Shown: piece by piece, positions 34,989 to 44,120 of the stretch | How positions within the stretch are numbered: the stretch's first letter is position 1 | How the letters are laid out: each line of letters starts with the position of its first letter | From: Bacteroidota bacterium | Lineage (GTDB): Bacteria > Bacteroidota > Bacteroidia > Chitinophagales > BACL12 | Direction of reading: 5' to 3' | Length of the DNA: 64,000 nt | Assembly (NCBI GenBank): GCA_016715425.1 | Contig: JADKAC010000005.1 | Coordinates: 930,001-994,000, forward strand | The notes under the pieces: generated by a model | What the model saw: only the letters and a program-made list of their open reading frames with translations | What the model was told of the DNA's origin: nothing | The model's database searches: none | Translations under genes and position numbers: made by a program

Positions 34989-35250
34989 GTTTAAATAATC
35001 ATATAGTTACATTTCCTTCAATAACATATTAGCCCGTTCAAGTGCATCATCAATATCATCACAAACATTTGCTTTGCCCACAAGAAAGATAAGTCGGGAT
35101 TTTTCTAACTCAATAAAAAGACCTTGTTGTACACCTGAAAGAATAAGTTGAGTACCTTGATTTTTTGCTTGCTGAAATACTTCTTTTAATGTATGTAATC
35201 CTGTTGCATCAATAACAGGAACTAAACGCATGCGGATTATTAAAACCTTT
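34989..35250 (+). repeat. 262-bp direct repeat, copy B (3' end of sulP in place)
   Basis: Second copy of the repeat described at 29306-29567, in the same orientation and of the same length. This one is continuous with the rest of sulP and supplies its last 80 or so codons (STAS domain end) and stop. Differences from copy A within the coding part are at third or otherwise silent positions, while four of the five bases directly after the stop differ. Confidence 0.9.
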
Positions 35251-36652
35251 GGTGGCTTTTCCATAAACTTCATAGACTCTTTGAATTTATATGCAGCACC
35301 AAAAAACATCGGGCCTGTTATTTCAAACACTTCTACACCTTCAGGAACTTTGTATTTGCTGATTGCTTTTTCATCATCCGCTTCATTTATTTCATCTGTA
35401 ATAATATTTACGTTAGTTATTTGTGTCATTCTTCGCATGAATAAAAATACAGCAAGCACCATCCCGATTTCAATAGCAACTGTCAGATCAACAAATACTG
35501 TTAATGCGAAAGTGCTAAGTAAAACAGCAGCATCACTTTTAGAGGTGCGCAGTACTGATATAAATGAACGCCATTCACTCATATTATAAGCCACCACTAC
35601 TAATATTCCTGCAAGACATGATAGTGGAATTAGTGTTGCCCATTTTCCAAATACAAGCATTATTAATAGAAGAGTTATAGAATGAACAATGCCTGCGATC
35701 GGAGTTCTTCCTCCATTTTTCACATTGGTTGCAGTGCGGGCAATTGCTCCTGTTGCCGGAATTCCACCGAACAAAGAAGAAACAATATTTGCTACTCCCT
35801 GACCAACAAGTTCAACATTTGATTTATGACTTCCCCCAATCATTCCATCTGATACTACCGCCGAAAGCAGTGATTCAATTCCACCAAGCAAAGCGATGGT
35901 AAATGCAGGTGCTATTAATTTTTGAAGTGTAGCAAAATCTATAAATGAAAAATGTGGAGCAGGGAAGGAGGATGATATTTCTCCAAACTTACTACCAATA
36001 GTTTCTACATCAATTTGAAATATGCTTACACAAATTGTTGCAATAAGAATTGCTACAAGTGAACCGGGAATTTTGCGAGATATTTTGGGATGAGAATTGA
36101 AATGAGAATAGTACTAATTGCAATTACAATAGCATACATATTTATAGTTTCGAAATTTAAAAAATACGCTTGCCATTTCTCTACAAAATCTGCAGGCACA
36201 TCTCCCATAGTAAGACCAAAAAAATCCTTCATCTGCGAAGAAAAAATAATTAATGCAATACCACTTGTGAATCCAACTATGAGTGGATGCGGAATAAATT
36301 TTATAATAGAACCCATTCTTGCAAGTCCCATTATAACCAGAATTATTCCTGCAAGAAAAGTGGCGTAAATCAATCCCTCAATTCCGAATTCCTGCACAAT
36401 ACCGTAAACGATTACTATGAAAGCACCTGTCGGCCCGCCAATTTGAACTCGGCTTCCACCAAGAAATGAAATCAGAAATCCTCCTATTACTCCTGTAATT
36501 AAACCTTTTTCGGGTGAAACTCCGGATGCTATAGCAAATGCAATGCAGAGAGGTAGTGCAACAATGCCTACAATAATTCCTGCGATGAGGTCTTTGTAAA
36601 ATTGTTCTTTAGTGTAAGTCTTGAGTGTTACAAATAATTTAGGTACAAACAT
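35007..36652 (-). pseudogene. SulP family anion transporter with STAS domain, one apparent frameshift
   Basis: The N-terminal frame from ATG 36652 (MFVPKLFVTLKTYTKEQFYK) has SulP signatures (ALPLCIAFAIASGVSPEKGL, GGSRVQIGGPTGAF) and several membrane segments. It stops at 36053. The second frame resumes as IPGSLVAILIATICVS and continues through AFTIALLGGIESLLSA and SDGMIGGSHKSN to the C-terminal STAS domain, ending at 35007. One extra A in the A4 run near 36084 (PKISRKIPG) joins the two into about 549 residues, the usual SulP length. Members transport sulfate, bicarbonate or other anions with Na+ or H+. The 3' end is part of a 262-bp repeat that flanks the defence-type operon, so an insertion seems to have happened at this gene. 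Confidence 0.85.
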
Positions 36653-36690
36653 GACGAGCGCAAAAGTAGAAATAATATAGAACCAATGAA

Positions 36691-36880
36691 TTAGACTGTT
36701 GACTATTGACTATTGACTTAGACTGTTGACTTAGACTATTGACTAAAATAGTTTCGAGTTTGAGGTTTCGAGTTAAGAAATTATTGTTCATTTACACTTT
36801 GATTTTTGGCTATTGGCTATTGGCGGTTGGCAAAAAAAAATGACTATGGATTTTGACCATTAACTTAGACCATTGACTTA
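36691..36880. repeat. short degenerate tandem repeats
   Basis: Several simple arrays occupy the gap between sulP and the channel gene. At 36691-36745 a 13-base unit of type TTAGACTGTTGAC / TTAGACTATTGAC is repeated about four times with shortened copies. At 36806-36831 the unit CTATTGG occurs three times (last one CGGTTGG). At 36853-36880 the TTGACCAT / TTAGACCATTGAC variant returns. They do not form spaced identical repeats like CRISPR and encode nothing obvious. Confidence 0.7.
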
Positions 36881-36962
36881 ATATTGAAACTGATAACCTA
36901 TTTATTTTTGCAGAAAATTTGATAAATATTAATAGTATTGTTTGCAATTATTTAATTAAAAA

Positions 36963-38049
36963 TCACTCATCTTTCTGGATATAATAATGAACAATCTTTT
37001 CTATTTCCTGATTTTCTGCTAGTTCCAGTAATGCCTGATTTACATCTGAAATAAGTAGAGAGTTTAGGGAAATGCAAAGCCATAACCTTGTATATAATAC
37101 TCCGCTTTACTGATATATAAATCTTCGTCTTTATTATTTTTCAAATAGTATAATAACTGCGGACGATCATATACCACCGCATCCACTTCTTTATTTTTCA
37201 GTTTAGTAATTGTCTCTGCAAAATCATTAACACCTACCGAATGAATTTTAGATTTATTTAATAATTCTTCCGTAGATGAACCGTCAATTGTTGCGACCTT
37301 TTGCCTGATAGTTGTTCAATATTTGAAATTGTAGTGCCACCCAATGAAGATAGCGTTAATGTACTTGCGATTCCCGCCACCATAGATGTAGCAAAAATTA
37401 TTGTTATTACCATCCAAGCACCGGCAATAATTCTACCTGCCAAAGTCACAGGTGCTTTATCACCATATCCTGTTGTACTCATAGTAACAATAGCCAGCCA
37501 CATTCCGGTGCCAATACCATGCAGAGGATCTTTTGCAAATTGATCCGGAGATTTTTTGCGCTCCGCAATCCAAAAAAGCGTTCCAACTCCGGCAAGAATA
37601 ATTAAAAAGATGAACAAGGCAATTAATAATTTAAAGCTGAAAAATGGTTTAATCTTTTGCCAAAAATTATTTTTTTGAATTGGTGAAAGTATAGATATAC
37701 TGGAGTTATAAAAAGGTTGAGAAAATTTCATGTGTTCAATACGACTTGAGGTAATGCTGATGGGACCAACAACTAAATCCAAATGTCCCTGCATCAGAGC
37801 ATGTAATGCATCATCAACATTTTCAAAATGCACATATTTATAATTCCATGATTTATTTAAAGCGATTTTATCCCATATCTCAATCGCAATTCCTTTATCT
37901 TCTCCATCAAATACAAAAGGTTCGGAACCGGCAGTTCCTACCATTAATGTATCCATTATAATTTCCGTTTGTGCTTGTGCCTGAATGGATGTTGTGGTAT
38001 AAAAAAGGAGTATAATGAATAGGAAAAAGTGTAATAGATATTTGGGCAT
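36963..38049 (-). pseudogene. GluR0-like glutamate-gated potassium channel, two apparent frameshifts
   Basis: The intact N-terminal part starts at ATG 38049 with a signal peptide (MPKYLLHFFLFIILLFY, cut after QAQ). A periplasmic binding-protein lobe follows (VGTAGSEPFVFDGEDKGIAI, LVVGPISITSSR), then a helix at about 140-160, a pore loop with the potassium filter TTGYGD at 192-197, and another helix at about 205-230. The second lobe is broken. Adding one A near 37300 gives KKVATIDGSSTEELL and onwards, and adding one C near 37069 gives FPLNSLLISDVNQALLELAE, ending at 36963. The restored length is about 360 residues and the order matches prokaryotic ionotropic glutamate receptors such as GluR0. 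The natural ligand is probably an amino acid. Confidence 0.82.
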
Positions 38050-38103
38050 AATAATGTAATTGTTCAATACAAATTTTAATGATTTTTTTTAAAATAGAGA
38101 ATG

Positions 38104-38451
38104 CTAATTTTTCTTTTTAGAAGACTTTACTTTATCGTTGAAATCCAAACATATATTTATCCAGTAAAGAAAATCTTTCTCAGCTGTAAAACCATCTTCA
38201 CTTACATAACAATAGCCTTTAAAAATTCTGCCACTCATAATCATAGGTTGATAGCCATTTCTTTTAGATACTTCGTTTAGTAAATCCGGATCAAACCGGC
38301 ACATCAGATTTTCACCACTTACATTCACACACATTTTTCCATTCACCATAAAAGCATGCCCGCCAAACATTTTCTTTTCTTCAATTTTTAATTCCGGATT
38401 TTTAGTAAGGGGTGTTCTAACCCTTTTTGCAAGATCAATGTTATAAGCCAT
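38104..38451 (-). CDS. TfoX N-terminal domain family protein
   Basis: A 115-residue single-domain protein resembling the N-terminal domain of the competence regulator TfoX/Sxy. It shows KKMFGGHAFMVNGKMCVNVS, then MCRFDP and the late GRIFKGYCYV and WINICLDFNDK segments. Stand-alone proteins of this domain are common and not known to regulate competence in Bacteroidota. The C-terminus is lysine-rich (KVKSSKKKN). The gene is intact, with ATG at 38451, and stands between two frameshifted genes. Confidence 0.82.
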   Translation of the reverse strand: MAYNIDLAKRVRTPLTKNPELKIEEKKMFGGHAFMVNGKMCVNVSGENLMCRFDPDLLNEVSKRNGYQPMIMSGRIFKGYCYVSEDGFTAEKDFLYWINICLDFNDKVKSSKKKN

Positions 38452-38617
38452 TCGATTTTTTTATTTTAATTTTTAGCAAAAGTGATATTAAATTAATTTT
38501 CAACCATTGCAGTTTATTGTTTTTAGAAGCCGATCATCAGCAATATTGATTGTTTTAAATATACGAGAAAAGTATTTATTAATTCTAAAGAATGATTGTT
38601 TGAAATAATAGCAAAAC

Positions 38618-39144
38618 TTATTCTTCATCCGAATACAATACATTTTCCCCTTCAATTATTGCCGGTGAAGTATAGCGATGCACCTGGCTTTTCCTATCGA
38701 CATAATATGTCTTACATCCCAACCTTTTGCTTTCAGATAATCCGATACCATGGAGCGATGACATCGCCACCAAATTGCTTCTGCACACATAAAAGCAGTA
38801 GTTTTTTTTAAAGCAATTTTTTCGAGATGTAAAATTGCATTTTCAAATTCTATTGTCTCCATATAATCTGCATACCCTTTGAAGGAATCATTATTCCAAC
38901 GATTGTTTTTAGAATCTTTTTTCACTTTTCTTCTTCCTCCCAAATCAGCGAGATGCATATATTCTATTCCATTTTCAGGTAACGATTTCTCTAAATTTTC
39001 TTTATCAAAATGAGGAAATTTTCTAGAACCGGGGAGGCTGCGTATATCTGCCAAAACCTGAATGTTAAACGACTGAAGCATAGCGATGAATTCTTCCAGA
39101 CTATGTGTGGAATGACCTATTGTATATATCGCCTGATGCACCAT
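38618..39144 (-). pseudogene. DUF488 family protein, one apparent frameshift near the 3' end
   Basis: The long frame from ATG 39144 has the DUF488 pattern: IYTIGHSTHSLEEFIAML, LADIRSLPGSRKFPHF, then FMCAEAIWWRCHRSMVSDYL, where the Cys and His residues are conserved. It leaves the family pattern after HIMSIGKA. Inserting one C (CC to CCC near 38680) restores QVHRYTSPAIIEG, the expected family ending, and moves the stop to 38618, giving about 175 residues. The function is unknown; DUF488 proteins are suspected to act on nucleic acids or nucleotides. It is immediately downstream of the glycosylase-like gene, with five bases between. Confidence 0.72.
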
Positions 39145-39149
39145 CAGAT

Positions 39150-39845
39150 TTAGATAGAATTGTTTAAGGTTAAAATATATTTGTCTATATAAAGTTGTTT
39201 CTCTTTCGATTTATATTGTTGGATATATCTCGGATGATCAAGTGCTATTAAATTATCAAATAATTTTACTTCGTTGTTAAGTTTTTGAAGATAGATTTCA
39301 TTTTTTCGTCCTAATACATATGCATCCGAAATTATCAATCCCATGCTAATATGTTTTTTTAATGAATCAATCATAAATGATTTCACCATTTTAAATAGCG
39401 TCTTATCATCATAATAATTTGCATTCAGCCATTTCCCTTCTTTTGTCTGACGAACAATTGCCAAAGGAAATGGAGAGTTAATATAAAATTGTTTATAGAA
39501 AGCTTCGGCACCGCCAAATTCTGCAATCACATCATATAAAAACCAAGAAGAAATTTCATGCGTATGTGCAGAGTGCATTTTTATTCCGCAGGTACTTTCT
39601 AATCTTTTTGTATCAGTAAATGGAACACCCGTTACGCCGGCGCCATGCCTACTGGGATTAATGCCTATAATAAATTTCCTCTTCTTGGTGTCATTATAAT
39701 ATTTACTATAAAATTGCTGCATTACGTCTATAGTCTCCGGGTTATCTTTATAGGGATTTATCACCTGAAAGCCTTTGGGCATTTTACCCGTGTATTGTAA
39801 TTTGCGATTGAAATCAACCACTTTTTCACCAAAGGTTTTTGTCAT
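39150..39845 (-). CDS. uracil-DNA glycosylase superfamily protein (DUF4918/SMUG-like)
   Basis: A 231-residue protein with the glycosylase layout. An N-terminal loop FIIGINPSRHGAGVTGVPFTD corresponds to the GxNPG water-activating motif of SMUG-type enzymes, and LIALDHPRYIQQYKSKEK corresponds to the His-Pro intercalation loop. It probably removes damaged or mispaired bases such as uracil from DNA, although the catalytic residues differ from classic UDG. Start is ATG at 39845. It is followed by the DUF488 gene in what appears to be an operon with a nucleic-acid theme. Confidence 0.75.
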   Translation of the reverse strand: MTKTFGEKVVDFNRKLQYTGKMPKGFQVINPYKDNPETIDVMQQFYSKYYNDTKKRKFIIGINPSRHGAGVTGVPFTDTKRLESTCGIKMHSAHTHEISSWFLYDVIAEFGGAEAFYKQFYINSPFPLAIVRQTKEGKWLNANYYDDKTLFKMVKSFMIDSLKKHISMGLIISDAYVLGRKNEIYLQKLNNEVKLFDNLIALDHPRYIQQYKSKEKQLYIDKYILTLNNSI

Positions 39846-40038
39846 GAATATTCGTTAATGAGTTATCTGAGGGGTTGTTAGTAAATTCCCCTCATATTTT
39901 ATTTCTAATATTCTTAAAACAGTATTTCAATTTTTTTGTTTGTGTAAAAATGATATAACAATATTATAGTGTTAGAATAAGGATGTTTTTATATGATTAT
40001 GATTTTATCCAATTTTTTAATAAACAAAATATAGTCTC

Positions 40039-41241
40039 ATGAATTTAATTTCAGGTTATCCCTATTGGCTGGTAAAAAATGGTCTGCCATACAATTATCC
40101 TTCATTGGAAAAGTCCATTGAAGTAGATGTGGTTATAATGGGTGCAGGAATTTCGGGTGCACTTATGGGATATTACCTTGCTAATGCCGGAGTAAATTGT
40201 GTAATCATTGATGCACGTTCCATTGGATTGGGAAGTACCTGTGCAAGCACGGCTTTGCTTCAATACGAAATAGATATTTCTCTCACAGATTTAAAAGAAA
40301 AAATTGGTGTAAATGCTGCGGAAAGAAGTTATAAGTTATGTGCATCTTCAATTCATAAACTGCATACTATAAGTGAGCATATAGGATTTAAGGAATTTGA
40401 ATTTAAGAAAAGTCTGTACTATGCTGCCGATAAAAAACATATTCCTCATTTACAAAAAGAATTTGATGCAAGAAGGCAAGCCGGTTTTGATGTGGAATAT
40501 CTTGGTAAGGATGATGTTAAAAAAACATTTGGATTTAATGCACCCGGAGCAATACTCTCAGGACTCGCTGCACAGACGGATGCCTATAAATTTGCTCATG
40601 AATTACATAAATATTCCCAATCAAAAGGAATACAGGTATTTGATAGAACCAATGTGACTAATATACAACATAAGAAGAGTGGGGTAGTAATGAAAACGGA
40701 AAATGGTTTGAAAATAAAAGCAAAGAAACTTATTTATGCTACGGGTTATGAAACAGTAAAATATATTGATAAAAAAATAGTGGAACTGTATTCCACTTAT
40801 GCCTCAATTACTGAACAAAAAAAATCTAAAGAATCTTTCTGGAAAGATGATGTATTGATATGGAATACAGCAGATCCATATTTATATATACGTACAACTC
40901 CGGATGGCAGAATAATTTTTGGTGGAGGTGATGATAAGCATTCATCTGTAGATCATAGCATGAAAAAAATAAATAAAAAAACTGCGCAGCTTTATAAAGA
41001 ATTGCATAAAGTATTTCCTTCAATGGATGTAAAGCCGGAATTTAATTGGATGGGGATTTTCGGAAAAACTACTGATGGATTACCATATATAGGAACTTAT
41101 AAAAAACTACCTAATAGCTTATTTGCCCTAGGATTTGGCGGAAATGGAATTACGTTTAGTTTAACTGCTGCTGAAATTCTTACAGACATTATTTTAGAAA
41201 AGAAAAACAGCGATGCCGATTTATTTTCTTTTGAAAGATAA
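40039..41241 (+). CDS. FAD-dependent oxidoreductase (DAO family)
   Basis: A 400-residue amine-oxidase-like flavoprotein. The dinucleotide fold is IEVDVVIMGAGISGALMGYY with the GxGxxG run near residue 36 and the Asp/Arg that follow (IIDARSIGLGSTCAS). Other DAO features are SGLAAQTDAYKFA, KAKKLIYATGYE and the terminal FALGFGGNGITFS. The specific substrate (an amino acid, sarcosine or another amine) is unknown. Start ATG 40039. Its frame is intact, in contrast to the topoisomerase gene downstream. Confidence 0.85.
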   Translation: MNLISGYPYWLVKNGLPYNYPSLEKSIEVDVVIMGAGISGALMGYYLANAGVNCVIIDARSIGLGSTCASTALLQYEIDISLTDLKEKIGVNAAERSYKLCASSIHKLHTISEHIGFKEFEFKKSLYYAADKKHIPHLQKEFDARRQAGFDVEYLGKDDVKKTFGFNAPGAILSGLAAQTDAYKFAHELHKYSQSKGIQVFDRTNVTNIQHKKSGVVMKTENGLKIKAKKLIYATGYETVKYIDKKIVELYSTYASITEQKKSKESFWKDDVLIWNTADPYLYIRTTPDGRIIFGGGDDKHSSVDHSMKKINKKTAQLYKELHKVFPSMDVKPEFNWMGIFGKTTDGLPYIGTYKKLPNSLFALGFGGNGITFSLTAAEILTDIILEKKNSDADLFSFER

Positions 41242-41308
41242 AACAGATTTAATATTCAATTTTTATTGAATTGTTGAAAAGCATTCAGGTTACTTTAAAT
41301 TCATTTGT

Positions 41309-42379
41309 ATGGAAAATTTACTTCCACGATCGAAAAAAAAAAATAGAATTAATATTAAATGATAATGCTAAGGCGGCAGAAGCAGTTAATTTAATTTATG
41401 TAACAGATAAGGAACCGGGAATTAACCGCATTAAAAAAGGCAAAGGGTTTTCATATAAAATCGAAAATAAAAAATTGATAATGCCGATTTAAAAAGGATA
41501 AAAGCACTTGTGATTCCGCCCGCATGGGAAAGTGTCTGGATTTGTAAATTAGAAAATGGTCATTTGCAAGTTACAGGATTGGATGTGAAGAATCGCAAAC
41601 AATATCGTTATCATACGAATTGGAATAAAATTCGAAATCAAAGTAAATTTTATCATTTATATGACTTTGGATTGTCCTTGCCTCAAATGCGTACTCAACT
41701 AAAAAAAGATATTGCATTACCCGGTCTTCCAGTTGAGAAAGTATTGGCAACTGTTGTGAGTTTAATGGAGAAGACAAGTATTCGAGTAGGTAATAGTGAA
41801 TATGAGAAATTAAACGGATCCTTTGGGTTAGCTACCTTAAAAGACAAGCATGTTTCTTTTAATGGATCTAAAATAGAATTCAGTTTTAAAGGTAAGTCAG
41901 GTGTTGAGCATCAAATTAATTTAAAAAGTAAAAAGTTGGCAAACATTGTTCAAAGCTGCAAGGAAATTCCCGGCAGAGAATTGTTTCAATATTTTAATGA
42001 CAATGGTGAAAAAAAATCTATTGATTCGGGAATGGTAAACGCATATATTAAAAATATCAGTTCTGGATATTTTACTTCCAAAGACTTCCGCACCTGGGCG
42101 GGTACTGTGCATGCAGTTGTAGCTCTACATGAATTCGGTTTATTTGAAAGTGAAATAGAAGCAAAGAAAAATATTACAGACACTTTTAAAATCGTTTCCT
42201 CTCATCTTGGAAACACAGTAAACGTCTGCAAAAAATATTATGTGCATCCATTAATTATCGAAGCATATGAAAATAAAAAATTGAGTGATTTATTTTCTAA
42301 AATTGATAATTCAATTGCTGAGGTCGATAATGCATTATCCCCTATGGAAGAAATAGTGATGCAAATTATTAAACCATGA
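41309..42379 (+). pseudogene. DNA topoisomerase IB (poxvirus type), two apparent frameshifts
   Basis: Relaxes supercoils through a 3'-phosphotyrosine intermediate. The N-terminal segment (VNLIYVTDKEPGINRIKKGKG) and the C-terminal part (from IPPAWESVWICK) are in different frames. One extra A in the A6 run near 41472 gives KKIDNADLKRIKALVIPPAW, the family sequence. A second shift is needed at the A11 run (41333-41343) to connect the likely start MENLLPRSKKK at 41309 to the body; 10 or 13 As would be in frame. Motifs: KTSIRVGNSEYEKLNGSFG, SKDFRTWAGT and LGNTVNVCKKYYVHPLII with the catalytic Tyr. Restored length is about 356 residues. A short frame with a TTG start at 41271 also exists. Confidence 0.82.
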
Positions 42380-42456
42380 AAATTATTGGCTGCTACAGGC
42401 AGTTAAAACTGACTGAAATGGATTTTATATGCTGGACATTTAATGTATAAATTTCT

Positions 42457-42530
42457 GTTTACTTCAGTAAACGGATAACTGAAATAAATTTCATACACTG
42501 GTAAATTTCCGTTTACTCAGTAAACGGAAA
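42457..42530. repeat. pair of related palindromes
   Basis: Two related inverted repeats occur after the topoisomerase gene. The first is GTTTACT-TC-AGTAAAC at 42457-42472. The second is TTTCCGTTTACT-C-AGTAAACGGAAA at 42506-42530, with 12-base perfect arms. Both share the core GTTTACT(T)CAGTAAAC and are surrounded by similar AAATTTC stretches, so they look like a duplicated REP-like or operator-like unit. Confidence 0.6.
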
Positions 42531-42561
42531 AACGGATAAGGGGATAGAGCAAAATAAAAAT

Positions 42562-42588
42562 AAATGGCTTGAATTTATCAAGCCATTT
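42562..42588. terminator. terminator between topoisomerase IB and the DUF892 gene
   Basis: Eleven-base perfect arms (AAATGGCTTGA / TCAAGCCATTT) around a five-base loop. On the minus strand the hairpin is followed by a T-rich run, so it serves the DUF892 gene, and it can also stop the convergent topoisomerase transcript. Confidence 0.75.
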
Positions 42589-42622
42589 AATAAAATAAAT
42601 TACCAATTAAAACTTATTACAT

Positions 42623-43241
42623 CTATTCTTCTTCCTGACTTGCTTCGTAATTAATATCATTCTCAGCAATGTCAGTCAATAAACTATCTGCTTCTTTTTC
42701 TTCTCCTAATGTTTCTTCCAACAATTCTGCAACATCTTCTTTTTTAAGAGTGCGGGCAAGTTGTGCTAATCCACCGTAAGTAGCAATTTCATAGTGTTCT
42801 ACTTTTTTGAGCGGCCAGGATTAATCCAACATCACGAGTTGCGGTTCCTTTTTCAGTATCTTCCACAATACTATCTGCTTCCTTAGTTAAACCTTCCATG
42901 GCTTCACATTTTTTTGCGACAGCTTTTTTATCTAACAATTCAAAAACTTGTTCAAGTCTTTCAATATGAGTTTTGGTTACTTCTAAATGTTCGGAAAATG
43001 CATTTTTTAATTCTTTACTTGTCGCCGCTTTATTTAATTTAGGTAAAGCTTTCGTAAGATGTTTTTCCGCCCAATAAATGTCTTTTAATTCATCATAAAA
43101 AAAATCTTCTAACATAGAATCATTTGGAGTTGATTTACGAGAAGGAGTAGTTTTTTTACTAGAAGTTGTAGTTGTTTTACCGCTTGAAGAAGCAGAGGTT
43201 TTCTTAGTCGGTGCAATTGTTTGTTTTGTTTGCTTAGGCAT
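42623..43241 (-). pseudogene. DUF892 (YciE-type) ferritin-like protein, one apparent frameshift
   Basis: Residues from about 42 on show the DUF892 four-helix pattern: MLEDFFYDELKDIYWAEKHL, ALPKLNKAATSKELKNAF, GLTKEADSIVED. The frame is lost after LILAAQK. Removing one A from the A6 run near 42810 restores AAQKVEHYEIATYGGLAQLA, the family's conserved helix, and the frame then runs to 42623 (about 205 residues). DUF892 proteins are rubrerythrin-like stress proteins with a probable di-iron site. Unusually, the first 40 residues are a Lys/Ser/Thr-rich low-complexity tail like a histone H1 tail, which suggests DNA binding. Confidence 0.8.
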
Positions 43242-43739
43242 AATATTTATTTTTAAAAAGTTAATTAAATCTGTTTTTAAAAAACAAGATTTATACCAAG
43301 GGTTGACAAATAAAATTTATAAGTTTCTCAAACATTTTTTCACTTTATATGTTATTCCGATTTTTTTTTAAATCTTCAAATCATTTCTAATAATAGCACT
43401 AGGGATAAATTTTTATTAATCCTTTTATAGCTAAGTATTTAAATGTAATTTGGATAAATCCATTAAGTCTGTATAATTATAAATTTGATAATATTATTTC
43501 GGTTGAAAATTTAAAATATTATTATAAAGAAAGATTAATTAGGAAAGCAAGTGTGGAATAATACCTTATTTGTTGTGAAAAGATTTCTACAAATTGTTAA
43601 ATTTCGTCATAGGATAATTTTTCAACTCAATTCTATTCACTATAACAATCAATTGATTGGATTAAATAATTAAACCTGGAAAATGGAATAGCCTCTTCAC
43701 TGTGAAAACAGCTTTCAAGTATTAAATGTGCTAAATAGT
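43242..43739. other. intergenic region, no gene seen
   Basis: About 500 AT-rich bases between two minus-strand genes. No credible open frame, hairpin with U-tract or repeat was recognised. The upstream side should hold the promoter of the DUF892 gene. Confidence 0.5.
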
Positions 43740-44120
43740 TTATTTTTTTACTGGCGTTAGATGCGTTAAAACACAAAGCCATTTGTCGTTTTCTTTTTTA
43801 TATACATCGGTAATCCACTCATCGGCTCTCATTGGTTTACCTTGCCAGGTTCCGGTGTTTTGTCCACGACCTATAACCAATGCAATATCACCATAAATTT
43901 TTACCCTTAATGTTTCCTTTGTCATTGTAGAATGCGATAAAATGCCTTGCTGTAATACTTCAAAAAATTTATCTTGAGCAATAATGCCTCCACCACTATC
44001 CACAATAACCCAATCAGATGTAATGCATTTTTTTATTTCATCCACATTATTAGAGATTATAGCCAAATTAAAGTTGTCTTCAATTTTCTGAAACTTGATT
44101 TTTAATTCCTCGTCTGACAT
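43740..44120 (-). CDS. SnoaL-like / NTF2-fold protein (DUF4440 type)
   Basis: A 126-residue cone-fold protein. The pattern FNLAIISNNVDEIKKCITSDWVIVDSGG, then AQDKFFEVL, MTKETLRVKIYGDIALVIGR and the closing DEWITDVYKKENDKWLCVLTHLTPV is typical of DUF4440 proteins of the NTF2 superfamily. They may bind small molecules or act as simple isomerases, and the role here is not known. The frame is intact, with ATG at 44120 and no signal peptide. Confidence 0.83.
   Translation of the reverse strand: MSDEELKIKFQKIEDNFNLAIISNNVDEIKKCITSDWVIVDSGGGIIAQDKFFEVLQQGILSHSTMTKETLRVKIYGDIALVIGRGQNTGTWQGKPMRADEWITDVYKKENDKWLCVLTHLTPVKK

Noticed and set aside
29306..35250. Insertion sequence or transposon
   Set aside because: No transposase or integrase gene, no terminal inverted repeats, and the bounding repeats are 262 bp of coding sequence, far longer than a target-site duplication.
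36691..36880. CRISPR array
   Set aside because: Units are about 7-13 bases, degenerate and adjacent, without spacers, and no cas genes are present.
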